The translations under genes and the position numbers were made by a program. The notes beneath the pieces were generated by a model. The model was not told the DNA's origin and made no database searches. It saw only the letters and a program-made list of their open reading frames with translations. Shown here piece after piece: positions 45,409-53,261 of a stretch of 64,000 nt of DNA; the first letter of the stretch is position 1; each line of letters opens with the position of its first letter. Source of the DNA: Lachnospiraceae bacterium (GTDB lineage Bacteria > Bacillota > Clostridia > Lachnospirales > Lachnospiraceae); the NCBI GenBank assembly GCA_029224965.1, contig JAQXVO010000023.1:33318-97317 (forward strand). Reading direction: 5' to 3'.

Positions 45409-46488
45409 ATGGCATATCGGGTTGGAATTTTAACAAGCGGCGGAGACTGTCAGGCCCTGAACGCAACCATGCGCGGTCTGGCCAAGACGCTTTACAACAA
45501 CATTCCGGATCTTGAAATCATCGGCTTCCGTTACGGCTACCGCGGACTTATGTACAAGGACTACATCAAAATGACGCCCCGAGATTTCTCCGGCATCGTC
45601 AGCCAGGGCGGTACCATCCTAGGAACCTCCCGCTGTCCTTTCAAGAAGATGCGTGTCATCGAGGACGGCTTCGATAAGGTCGCAGCCATGAAGAAGACCT
45701 ATAAGGAACTGAAGCTGGATGCCCTCTGCGTCCTCGGCGGAAACGGCTCCCTCAAGTCCGCAAACATGCTTTCCGAAGAAGGCCTGAATGTCATCGGCCT
45801 GCCCAAGACTATCGACAATGATATCTATGGCACCGATTATACTTTCGGTTTCCAGTCGGCCATCGACGTCGCCGTCCGGAACCTGGATGAGATTCATACG
45901 ACCGCCGAGTCCCATACCCGTGTCTTCGTAGTAGAGATCATGGGCCACCGGGTCGGCCATATCACCCTGTCCGCAGGCCTGGCAGCCGGTGAGGAGATCA
46001 TTCTTCTCCCTGAGATTCCCTATGATATCAATGTCGTTGCCAAGCGGGTCAGGAAACGGCAGAAAATCGGAAAGAACTTCACCGTCATTGCCTGCGCGGA
46101 AGGCGCCATCTCCAAGGAAGACGCCAAGCTTTCCAAGAAGGACTACAAGGCCAAGGTCGCTGCCAGAAACGGTGCCAGCGTTGTCGTTGAAATTGCAAAC
46201 CAGCTCTCCGAGATGCTTCCGGATATTGAGGTCCGGACCGCCGTCATCGGCCATGCCCAGAGAGGCGGCGCTCCGGTTGCCTATGACCGGATGTACGCCA
46301 CCCGCTTCGGTATCGAAGGTGCCAAGCTCATCATGGAGAGAAATTTCGGCCGTCTCGTAGTCACCCAGGCCGGAAAGATCACCTCCATTCCTCTCGCCGA
46401 AACTGCCGGCAAGCTTAAGTATGTGGATCCCAATGACGATGTCATCAAGGACGCCAAGCTCATGGGTGTTACCTTCGGAGACGAATAA
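45409..46488 (+). CDS. pfkA: 6-phosphofructokinase (ATP-type, group III-like)
   Basis: A 359-residue PFK, the committing step of glycolysis. Gly113 in 'GGNGSLKS' occupies the position that favours ATP over pyrophosphate, while 'PKTIDND' (132-138) carries the Lys typical of the pyrophosphate and mixed group III branch. Asn112 replaces the usual Asp, and the phosphate loop reads 'GGDCQALNA' rather than 'GGDxPGxNA'. These changes look like a clade character and not decay. Catalytic Asp residues of TIDND are kept. A long-loop terminator follows. Confidence 0.9.
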   Translation: MAYRVGILTSGGDCQALNATMRGLAKTLYNNIPDLEIIGFRYGYRGLMYKDYIKMTPRDFSGIVSQGGTILGTSRCPFKKMRVIEDGFDKVAAMKKTYKELKLDALCVLGGNGSLKSANMLSEEGLNVIGLPKTIDNDIYGTDYTFGFQSAIDVAVRNLDEIHTTAESHTRVFVVEIMGHRVGHITLSAGLAAGEEIILLPEIPYDINVVAKRVRKRQKIGKNFTVIACAEGAISKEDAKLSKKDYKAKVAARNGASVVVEIANQLSEMLPDIEVRTAVIGHAQRGGAPVAYDRMYATRFGIEGAKLIMERNFGRLVVTQAGKITSIPLAETAGKLKYVDPNDDVIKDAKLMGVTFGDE

Positions 46489-46590
46489 GCAGTAATTCTA
46501 AACTAGAATGGATGCGTATGAATGTGTATTGTGAAAAGATAATCCAATCACTACTGGAATTGTTATAAGTCAATACATTCAATAACAATA

Positions 46591-46664
46591 AAGAAGCCTG
46601 CCCAGAGAACTTGACAGAGATCCGAATGCCGGATACATGTCCAAGCCCCTAGCAGGCTTCTTTT
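46591..46664 (+). terminator. long-loop terminator after pfkA
   Basis: AAGAAGCCTGC pairs with GCAGGCTTCTT around a 50-base apex holding an ATCCG/CGGAT hairpin; TTTT follows. Confidence 0.8.
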
Positions 46665-46690
46665 CATATTAGACTTATAGACAGATATAA

Positions 46691-46720
46691 GAAAACCCTG
46701 CAGAGAAATTCTGCAGGGTT
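46691..46720 (-). terminator. terminator of the six-tRNA operon
   Basis: AACCCTGCAG/CTGCAGGGTT with a seven-base loop, followed by TTTTC on the minus strand, nine bases beyond tRNA-Lys. Confidence 0.85.
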
Positions 46721-46728
46721 AGAATTCA

Positions 46729-46801
46729 TGTGGCATGGGGGATTTGAACCCCCGACAACCTGATTAAAAGTCAGGTGCTCTACCAACTGAGCTAATGCCA
46801 C
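46729..46801 (-). tRNA. tRNA-Lys (UUU)
   Basis: Acceptor GTGGCAT/ATGCCAC, anticodon loop CTTTTAA with anticodon TTT, T-loop TTCAAAT. CCA is not encoded. Last tRNA of the operon. Confidence 0.97.
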
Positions 46802-46839
46802 TCATATACAAGCGGCCTGCCAGTCGGTCTGATGATTGA

Positions 46840-46911
46840 CTGGGCTAGCGGGATTCGAACCCACGAATGCAGCAGTCAAAGTGCTGTGCCTTACCGCTTG
46901 GCTATAGCCCA
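46840..46911 (-). tRNA. tRNA-Gln (UUG)
   Basis: Acceptor TGGGCTA/TAGCCCA, anticodon loop CTTTGAC with anticodon TTG, discriminator G. CCA is not encoded. Confidence 0.97.
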
Positions 46912-46929
46912 ACGTTGCTATAGCAACAG

Positions 46930-47004
46930 GGTGGGTAATGGGACTCGAACCCACGGCCTTCAGAGCCACAATCTGACGCGCTAGCCAACTGCGCTATACC
47001 CACC
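46930..47004 (-). tRNA. tRNA-His (GUG)
   Basis: Acceptor GTGGGTA/TACCCAC with an extra 5' G opposite discriminator C, the tRNA-His mark. Anticodon loop TTGTGGC, anticodon GTG. Confidence 0.97.
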
Positions 47005-47008
47005 ATAA

Positions 47009-47082
47009 TGTGCTCGCGGGGATTCGAACCCCGGACAACCGGCTTAGAAGGCCGGTGCTCTATCCAGCTGAGCTACGAACAC
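47009..47082 (-). tRNA. tRNA-Arg (UCU)
   Basis: Acceptor GTGTTCG/CGAGCAC with one G-U pair, anticodon stem CCGGC/GCCGG, loop CTTCTAA, anticodon TCT. Confidence 0.97.
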
Positions 47083-47185
47083 ATATATGTAGCAAAGTTC
47101 TACATGCACTGTTCATACTCGCCTATAGACTTTGCAAACGAGATCAGATCCGGTATGATATTGAACCGATCACAGATCCCGGTTA

Positions 47186-47256
47186 AGCGGGTGATGGGAA
47201 TCGAACCCACGTATCCAGCTTGGAAGGCTGGTGTTCTACCATTGAACTACACCCGC
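47186..47256 (-). tRNA. tRNA-Gly (UCC)
   Basis: Acceptor GCGGGTG/CACCCGC, anticodon stem CCAGC/GCTGG, loop CTTCCAA, anticodon TCC, discriminator T. Confidence 0.97.
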
Positions 47257-47272
47257 ATATGAATTCGAGTAA

Positions 47273-47347
47273 TCGGGGTGACAGGATTCGAACCTGCGAC
47301 CCCCTGGTCCCAAACCAGGTGCTCTAGCCAAACTGAGCCACACCCCG
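47273..47347 (-). tRNA. tRNA-Pro (UGG)
   Basis: Acceptor CGGGGTG/CACCCCG, anticodon stem CCTGG/CCAGG, loop TTTGGGA, anticodon TGG. First tRNA after the promoter. Confidence 0.97.
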
Positions 47348-47387
47348 AACTGATTGGCGTTTGGCCATAACTCGAAACGCAAGTGTT

Positions 47388-47416
47388 ATTATACGTAAAT
47401 TCGGAAATCATGTCAA
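47388..47416 (-). promoter_or_regulatory. consensus sigma-A promoter of the tRNA operon
   Basis: On the minus strand TTGACA (47416-47411) and TATAAT (47393-47388) are separated by exactly 17 bases, a perfect consensus. Transcription would start about 35 bases before tRNA-Pro and run through all six tRNAs. Confidence 0.92.
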
Positions 47417-47517
47417 GGATTTTTTCATCGAATTTTTCATGCATTGCACCGGACGTCCGCTAAGAATATACTGCAAGTAAGTATATATGGGAAATATAGA
47501 AAATCGAGGGGGTAACT

Positions 47518-49566
47518 ATGATAGAAAATACCATGGATCAGGACATGCCAAAGACAAAGCTTTCGTCCTGTGAAACCGCTGACAGCCAGGATCTGAAGAT
47601 GAAGTACCTTCTGACCCTGGCCGAGCTCTATCCGACCATCGCGGACACATCCACAGAAATTATCAATCTCGAGGCCATTCTGAACCTGCCCAAGGGCACG
47701 GAGCACTTCATCACAGACATCCACGGCGAATACGAGGCCTTTATTCACGTCCTGAAAAACGGCTCCGGTGCCGTCAAAATGAAGATCAATGATGTCTTCG
47801 GCCGGACCCTGCCGGAATCCGACAAGAATACGCTCGCGACTCTGATCTATTATCCCAAGGAAAAGATGGACCTGATTCGGAAGACCGAGAAGAATATGAA
47901 AGACTGGTACCGGATCACTCTCTACCGCCTGATTGAAATCTGCAAACGCGCATCGTCGAAATACACCCGTTCCAAGGTCCGTAAGGCCATGCCACGGGAA
48001 TTTTCCTATGTCATTGAGGAACTGATTACGGAAAAGCCGGAGATCACCGACAAGGAAGCCTATTACAACGCCATCATAGACACCATTATCGATGTCGGAC
48101 GGGCCGAGGAATTTATCCGCGCCCTCTGCCACCTGATCCAGCGTCTGGTTGTCGATCATCTTCATATCCTCGGCGATATCTATGACCGTGGTCCCGGTCC
48201 GGACAAGATCATGGACCGCCTCCTTTACTACCATTCGCTCGATATCTGCTGGGGCAACCACGACATCACCTGGATGGGCGCTGCCGCCGGCTCCAAGGAA
48301 TGCATTGCCGTTGTCATGCGGATTTCCGCCCGCTATGGCAACCTGGACATTCTTGAAGACGGATACGGTATCAACATGCTGCCATTGGCCACTCTGGCAC
48401 TGAACCGCTACAAGGATGATCCCTGCACCATCTTTACCACCAAGGATATGGAAGGGAATGACCGGTCCGAGCAGGAGAACAGCCTGAACCGGAAGATGCA
48501 CAAGGCCATCGCCATCATCCAGTTCAAGCTGGAGGGTCAGCTCTTCCACCGCCATCCGGAATACGGACTGGAGGACCGCTGCCTTCTCGAGAAAATCGAC
48601 TATGAAAAGGGAATCATCCACCTGGACGGAAAGGACTATCCTCTTCTCGATACCAATTTTCCGACCATCGATCCTTCCGATCCCTGCCGGCTGACCGAGG
48701 ACGAGGAATATGTCATGGACCGCATGCAGACCGCCTTCCAGCAGTGCGAGAAGCTTCAGACCCACATGCAGTTCCTTCTCAACAAGGGCAGCCTCTACAA
48801 GGTCTATAACAATAACCTCCTCTATCACGGCTGCATCCCTCTGGATGAGTCCGGCCAGTTCATGAAGGTCAATGTCTACGGCCATGAATTTTCTGGCAAG
48901 CCTCTCTATGATGAGCTGGAGAAATATGTCCGCCGGGCCTTCTTCGCTGTCGATGAAGAGGAGCGGCAGAAGGGCCGGGATATCATGTACTGGATCTGGT
49001 CCAGCCCTGAATCACCCCTCTTCGGAAAGAACCGGATGACTACCTTCGAACGCTACTTTATCGCCGACAAGGCCACCCATCAGGAGATCAAGAATCCCTA
49101 CTACCGTCTGATCAACGATGAAGCCACCATGAACCGGGTCCTGAAGGAATTCGGTCTGGGTCCGGACGGCCACATTGTAAATGGCCATGTGCCAGTCCTT
49201 CAGAGCAAAGGCGAAAGCCCCTCCAAGTGCAACGGAAAGGTCCTGGTCATTGACGGAGGCTTCTCCAAGGCCTACCAGAAGCAGACCGGAATTGCCGGCT
49301 ACACCCTGATCTACAATTCCTACGGCATGCACCTGGTGGCCCACGAGCCCTTCACTTCCAAGGAGGATGCCATCCGAAACGAGCGGGACATTCATAACGA
49401 CAAGATCATTGCCATGAATGCCCCGGAGCGGATCCTCATCCGTGACACTGACAACGGCAAACGTCTGGAAGCCCGGATTGAAGACCTGAAAGGTCTCCTC
49501 AGCGCCTATCGAAGCGGCCTGATCGCCGAGAACCCGACCAAGGATGGCCATCATATTACCCAGTAA
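47518..49566 (+). CDS. fbp: fructose-1,6-bisphosphatase, class III
   Basis: A 682-residue class III FBPase, the Firmicutes-type enzyme of gluconeogenesis, with the metallophosphatase signatures 'TDIHGEYEAF' (about 67-76), 'GDIYDRGPGPDKI' and 'WGNHDITWMG', plus 'NGHVPV' near the C-terminus. Length fits the class (about 640-680). GAGGGGG precedes the start. It lies divergent from the tRNA operon, 3 kb from pfkA, its opposing enzyme. Confidence 0.96.
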   Translation: MIENTMDQDMPKTKLSSCETADSQDLKMKYLLTLAELYPTIADTSTEIINLEAILNLPKGTEHFITDIHGEYEAFIHVLKNGSGAVKMKINDVFGRTLPESDKNTLATLIYYPKEKMDLIRKTEKNMKDWYRITLYRLIEICKRASSKYTRSKVRKAMPREFSYVIEELITEKPEITDKEAYYNAIIDTIIDVGRAEEFIRALCHLIQRLVVDHLHILGDIYDRGPGPDKIMDRLLYYHSLDICWGNHDITWMGAAAGSKECIAVVMRISARYGNLDILEDGYGINMLPLATLALNRYKDDPCTIFTTKDMEGNDRSEQENSLNRKMHKAIAIIQFKLEGQLFHRHPEYGLEDRCLLEKIDYEKGIIHLDGKDYPLLDTNFPTIDPSDPCRLTEDEEYVMDRMQTAFQQCEKLQTHMQFLLNKGSLYKVYNNNLLYHGCIPLDESGQFMKVNVYGHEFSGKPLYDELEKYVRRAFFAVDEEERQKGRDIMYWIWSSPESPLFGKNRMTTFERYFIADKATHQEIKNPYYRLINDEATMNRVLKEFGLGPDGHIVNGHVPVLQSKGESPSKCNGKVLVIDGGFSKAYQKQTGIAGYTLIYNSYGMHLVAHEPFTSKEDAIRNERDIHNDKIIAMNAPERILIRDTDNGKRLEARIEDLKGLLSAYRSGLIAENPTKDGHHITQ

Positions 49567-49658
49567 TAATCTGTAAAATAAGGGGGCTGGGCTAAATGAG
49601 AAATTCACTGAATGGAAAGTTACTGCGCAGCCTCTAATTAGCTGCTCAAACTCTAAAG

Positions 49659-49686
49659 AAAAAACTCGTCCGAAGACGAGTTTTTT
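49659..49686 (+). terminator. terminator after fbp
   Basis: ACTCGTC/GACGAGT with a CGAA tetraloop, A-rich before and T7 after. Confidence 0.9.
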
Positions 49687-49700
49687 TCTTTATATCGATA

Positions 49701-50229
49701 TCAGGGCTTGAAATTTTCATCAAAATCAATTCCTGAAATCATTTGATCTGATCAATGGGTCGCAATTCATAATTTCCTTTAAAATCGATCCCTGAAACTT
49801 CGAGAACCATGAATCGTACAACGGGATTCAAGATTTTCTTCGAAATCGTTGTACAAAACTCGGAGAATCCAGTAACCGTACAACGGGATTCAAGATTTTC
49901 TTCAAAATCGTTGTACGAAATCCGAAAAACCCGAAAATCATACAACGGGATTCAAGTTTTTCTTCAAAATCGTTGTACGAAATCCGAAAAACCCAAAAAT
50001 TGTACAACGGGATTCAAGTTTTTCTTCAAAATCGTTGTACGAAATCCGAAAAGCCGAAAAGCATACAACGGGATTCAAGTTTTTCTTCAAAATCGTTGTA
50101 CGAAATCCGAAAAGCCGAAAATCATACAACGGGAATCGAGATTTTCTTCAAAATCGTTGTACAGGACCCCGAAGCACTGAATCTGCCCCAAAATGGATCG
50201 GAATCCATAATTTTCTGCAAAATCGATCC
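49701..50229. repeat. array of nine hairpin repeats with covarying stems
   Basis: Six near-identical 39-base units start at 49816, 49878, 49940, 50002, 50063 and 50124 (period 62 then 61). Each has outer arms GTACAACG/CGTTGTAC (first base A in three units) and an inner segment GGATTCAAGATTTTCTTC-like. The 22-base links between units are also related (GAAATCCGAAAA...). Three flanking relatives keep the apex but change the stem on both sides: TCAGG/CCTGA (49701-49736), GGGTCG/CGATCC (49757-49791) and GGATCG/CGATCC (50195-50229). Paired changes argue for selection on a hairpin. The array lies between the convergent fbp and yfcE genes. It is not CRISPR-like, because the links are similar, and not coding, because the period is not a multiple of three. 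Confidence 0.88.
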
Positions 50230-50279
50230 CTGAAACCATAAGCAGGAAAATCCGACCTCAGAATTCAAGATTTCCTCTC

Positions 50280-50762
50280 CTACAGACTGCACAGATTATA
50301 GAGAAAATCCCCCTTCTTCGTGATTTCCAGCACAATATAGGTGTGCTTCCTGCCATCCTGGCGGGGTCTGGCAATGGAACCCGGATTCAGGATGGTAAGC
50401 TCAGGGCCTTCCTTTAAAACCGGAATATGGGTGTGGCCGTACATGATGATATTGCAGCCCTTCTTCTCGGCCTCTTTCCGTAAGCCTGCTTCAATCGAGG
50501 ACGGCGACCCGCCGAAATAATGACCATGCGACATGAGGACCTTGTGCGGCCCCAGGTCGAAAGTATCTACGATCGGAAGCGACATATCATAGTCACAGTT
50601 GCCCCTTACAATATGGAGAGGACAGTCTCCCATGGCCTGGATATGGACTTCATCGCCCTGGGCATCTCCCAGATGACAGATCATGTCCGGCTCCACCCGC
50701 TCAATGGCCTGATCGATATAATTCCGATCGCCATGACTGTCACTTACGATAAGAATTCTCAT
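50280..50762 (-). CDS. YfcE/MJ0936-type metallophosphoesterase
   Basis: A 160-residue calcineurin-like phosphodiesterase: 'DSHGDRNYID' (8-17), 'HLGDAQGDE', 'VRGNCDYD', 'MSHGHYFGG' and 'YGHTHIPV' are the five metal motifs. Such enzymes hydrolyse phosphodiesters in vitro; the natural substrate is unknown. Its start overlaps the rdgB stop by four bases, the usual pairing in Firmicutes. Last gene of the leftward run, ending next to the hairpin array. Confidence 0.93.
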   Translation of the reverse strand: MRILIVSDSHGDRNYIDQAIERVEPDMICHLGDAQGDEVHIQAMGDCPLHIVRGNCDYDMSLPIVDTFDLGPHKVLMSHGHYFGGSPSSIEAGLRKEAEKKGCNIIMYGHTHIPVLKEGPELTILNPGSIARPRQDGRKHTYIVLEITKKGDFLYNLCSL

Positions 50763-51367
50763 GCCAGCTTCTCCTTCATAAGCCGCAAGGCCTTGCCCCG
50801 GTGGCTGATCGCATTCTTCTCTTCCTCGGTCAGCTCCGCCGACGTGCAGCCCCGGTCAGGCAGAAAGAAGATCGGATCATAGCCGAAGCCGCCCTTTCCG
50901 GCGATCTCATGGGCAATCCGGCCCTCCATGACTCCCTCGGCATCAACCTTCCGACCGTCCGGGAAAACCGCCGCAATGGCGCAGACAAATCGCGCCGACC
51001 GCTTCTCGTCCGGCACATCCGCCAGCCGCTCCAGAATGGCCTGGTTCTTCAGCCGGTAATCCGTATCATGCCCCATAAAGCGAGCCGATTTCACACCCAG
51101 CTCATCAGGCATGGCATCAATCACAAGCCCCGAATCATCCGCCATGACCAGGGCTTCTCTCAGTCTGGGATCCGAAGAAGCATTGCATTTTTCCCTGACC
51201 GCTTCTGCCTTGATGAAAGCATTTTCAAGAAATGTAGACCCGTTCTCCTCCGGATCACAGGCCACACCGGCTTCCTTCATCGAACGTATCTCAACATCAG
51301 GTCCGCCAAGGATTTCCTTAATCTCCCGAAGCTTGCCCTGATTTCCTGTTGCAAATATAATCTGCAT
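50759..51367 (-). CDS. rdgB: XTP/dITP diphosphatase (RdgB/HAM1)
   Basis: A 202-residue nucleotide-pool cleaning enzyme that removes deaminated purine nucleotides. 'FATGNQGKLREIKEIL' opens the protein; 'MADDSGLVIDAM' and 'GKGGFGYDPIFF' are conserved substrate and metal segments, and 'SHRGKAL' closes it. GGAGG sets the start at 51367; the in-frame ATG at 51394 would overlap the protease gene and lacks a site. It follows the protease gene by 19 bases. Confidence 0.95.
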   Translation of the reverse strand: MQIIFATGNQGKLREIKEILGGPDVEIRSMKEAGVACDPEENGSTFLENAFIKAEAVREKCNASSDPRLREALVMADDSGLVIDAMPDELGVKSARFMGHDTDYRLKNQAILERLADVPDEKRSARFVCAIAAVFPDGRKVDAEGVMEGRIAHEIAGKGGFGYDPIFFLPDRGCTSAELTEEEKNAISHRGKALRLMKEKLA

Positions 51368-51386
51368 GCCGCACCTCCAGTGCATT

Positions 51387-53261
51387 TTAGTCATCCCTGC
51401 TCTGCCTTTTATTGGAATAAGCCTTGAGGCAGAGATTTGCCTGATAATTGGTCTCTACATTTTCCCAGTCGATGCCGTTTCCGCTGATAAAGCCCTGACC
51501 GTCGGACAGGTCTACATTTTCCGTCATGGCATTGCCCTTGTACTCAATGGCAATGGGATGATTGGTCCCCGGCGTCTTTAAGGCCACAAGAACCGCAAAC
51601 TGCTGGCCCTTGGAGACTGGTACCTTCTCTTGAAGAGGGATGGTGTAGAAGCCCGTATCATGCAGGGTGCCACTTGCCAGCTCCTTCCGCGAAGCCAGGG
51701 AGCCCGTGTCCGTGAACTGGTCTACGACGTAGACTTCGTACTGGGTATCCTTTCCGGTCGTATAGAAGCCGACAGCCTGCAGGTCCTCGTCCTCGGCTGC
51801 CGTATAGACATTGGCCGCCATGTTGGTGTTCTGGTTATAGCCGATCTTTCCAACCTCTCCGCAGAGATCCGACTGGTAGATGTGGTCGTAGTTGTCGGTC
51901 TTTTCGAACTTGGCATAGGAGACCGCGAAGTTTCCGATGTTGGTATCGTAATAGGAGACATAGAAAACACCGTCATCCCCGAAGCTGCTGCCCCAGCTGT
52001 TCTGGCAGATATAGGCTCCGTTGCCGGGAACCCTGGACTGGAAGTTGTCCTTATCGTAATTGTCATCCCAGCCGATGATCACGACATCATGGTTTGGCTT
52101 CTTGCTTCCGCTGTAATAATAGGAATCGGTCCGGCTGTTGTAATAGTCCGACTTGGACAGATCCGAGGAATTGACCTCGACATAGAGGGAGGTCGATACG
52201 CCTCCGTTTTTAAATATAGCCCATTTCAGATCGTCCATATCATCCTGGTCGTAGAAATGGACCTCCTGAAGGTGGCCGGCAATATCGGTGCCGCCCTCCT
52301 TGACCGGTCCCTGCCAGGAAAGAAGGGTCGAAACCGCAACCATGTAGGAACCCTCATCATTGTCCTTGATACCGTAGCTGTTCCGGTTGGCCAGATCCTT
52401 GGGATCAAAGGTCAGAGACTGCTCGGGAAGCAGGGAAGACTCCAGGGCCGACAGGGCCGCATAGGACCAGCAGGCCGAAAGCTTGCCCTGATCCATGATC
52501 TTTGAAACTCTTCCGCTGTCCCGGAGATCATAGCTTTCCGGAAGACTTGCAGCCACGGCCGTGGAAGAATCCAGAGAGGCTGTTACCGTATTGGCATCGT
52601 AGCTGTAGCCGTAGCCGAAGAGCCGGCAGAGATCCTCCATGCCGAAATAATATTTGCCGTTGTATTCCTGAGGTGCCAGATCCAGGGTGATTTTCTCCGA
52701 TCCGTCAGAATCGGTCTTACCGGACTTCGCTGATGCGTCCGTCCCAGTCGAGGTCTTCTCTGTTCCTGCCCTGGCGGACGACCTGCTGTTTCCTGTCCTG
52801 GCAGATGTCTTATCGCTGTCTGTCCCTGTCTTTGCAGAGTTTCCGGTCTTTGTACCGGACTTTTTCCCGCCGGCCAGCTCGATCTGGCTTCCGGTCTTCT
52901 TGCCGCTCTTGAAATAGAAGACCTGGTTATTTCTCTGCAGGGTCAGATTTCCGTCTGCGTCTGCATAGGCACTGGCAGAAAAGACATCACGAATGAAATG
53001 AAGCGAAGCCATGACCTTCCGGTCTGTATTTAAAAAGGTCTCACCGCCCTGGTTGGAATAGGTCGTTCCGTCAATCTTGACCGAGAGAAGTCCTGCCTGC
53101 CGGCCGTTTCCGGCGATCAGGGGATTGAAGACGCCCGATTCCAGCTGGGCTCCGCGGAAGGCCGTAACTGTCCCGATCCGCTCATCCGCAGAGAAGCCCT
53201 TGAGGCCGACCGCCAGAACAATGACGAGAAAGAGAACCAGAAAACGTGTGCGGAATTTCAT
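51387..53261 (-). CDS. secreted papain-like (C1) cysteine protease with stalk-like N-domain
   Basis: A 624-residue secreted protein: signal peptide or anchor at about 5-24, then a region resembling a copper-amine-oxidase-type stalk domain in two halves (about 60-118 and 190-232) split by a Ser/Thr/Gly/Lys-rich segment (120-188). The peptidase domain follows: Gln258 (oxyanion), Cys264 nucleophile, His391 in 'KPNHDVVIIGWDD' and Asn421 in 'CQNSWGSSFG'. The usual QGxCGSCW reads 'QGKLSACW', so two conserved residues including one disulphide Cys are gone. The C-terminal 440-624 matches the lectin-like beta domain often found with such clostridial C1 proteases. The start overlaps the methyltransferase stop by four bases. 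Confidence 0.87.
   Translation of the reverse strand: MKFRTRFLVLFLVIVLAVGLKGFSADERIGTVTAFRGAQLESGVFNPLIAGNGRQAGLLSVKIDGTTYSNQGGETFLNTDRKVMASLHFIRDVFSASAYADADGNLTLQRNNQVFYFKSGKKTGSQIELAGGKKSGTKTGNSAKTGTDSDKTSARTGNSRSSARAGTEKTSTGTDASAKSGKTDSDGSEKITLDLAPQEYNGKYYFGMEDLCRLFGYGYSYDANTVTASLDSSTAVAASLPESYDLRDSGRVSKIMDQGKLSACWSYAALSALESSLLPEQSLTFDPKDLANRNSYGIKDNDEGSYMVAVSTLLSWQGPVKEGGTDIAGHLQEVHFYDQDDMDDLKWAIFKNGGVSTSLYVEVNSSDLSKSDYYNSRTDSYYYSGSKKPNHDVVIIGWDDNYDKDNFQSRVPGNGAYICQNSWGSSFGDDGVFYVSYYDTNIGNFAVSYAKFEKTDNYDHIYQSDLCGEVGKIGYNQNTNMAANVYTAAEDEDLQAVGFYTTGKDTQYEVYVVDQFTDTGSLASRKELASGTLHDTGFYTIPLQEKVPVSKGQQFAVLVALKTPGTNHPIAIEYKGNAMTENVDLSDGQGFISGNGIDWENVETNYQANLCLKAYSNKRQSRDD

Noticed and set aside
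45409..46488. Pyrophosphate-dependent phosphofructokinase
   Set aside because: The donor-selecting position is Gly, not Asp, which favours ATP despite the PKTIDND motif.
47008..47262. Open frame crossing tRNA-Arg and tRNA-Gly
   Set aside because: It is made of tRNA sequence read as codons. The same applies to 63434-63772.
49809..50180. A 123-codon frame running through the hairpin array
   Set aside because: The repeat period is 61-62, so the frame shifts at each unit and the apparent protein repeats rotate through three frames. It is better explained as non-coding repeat.
49701..50229. CRISPR array
   Set aside because: The segments between repeats are related to one another, the repeat itself folds over its whole length, and no cas genes are nearby.
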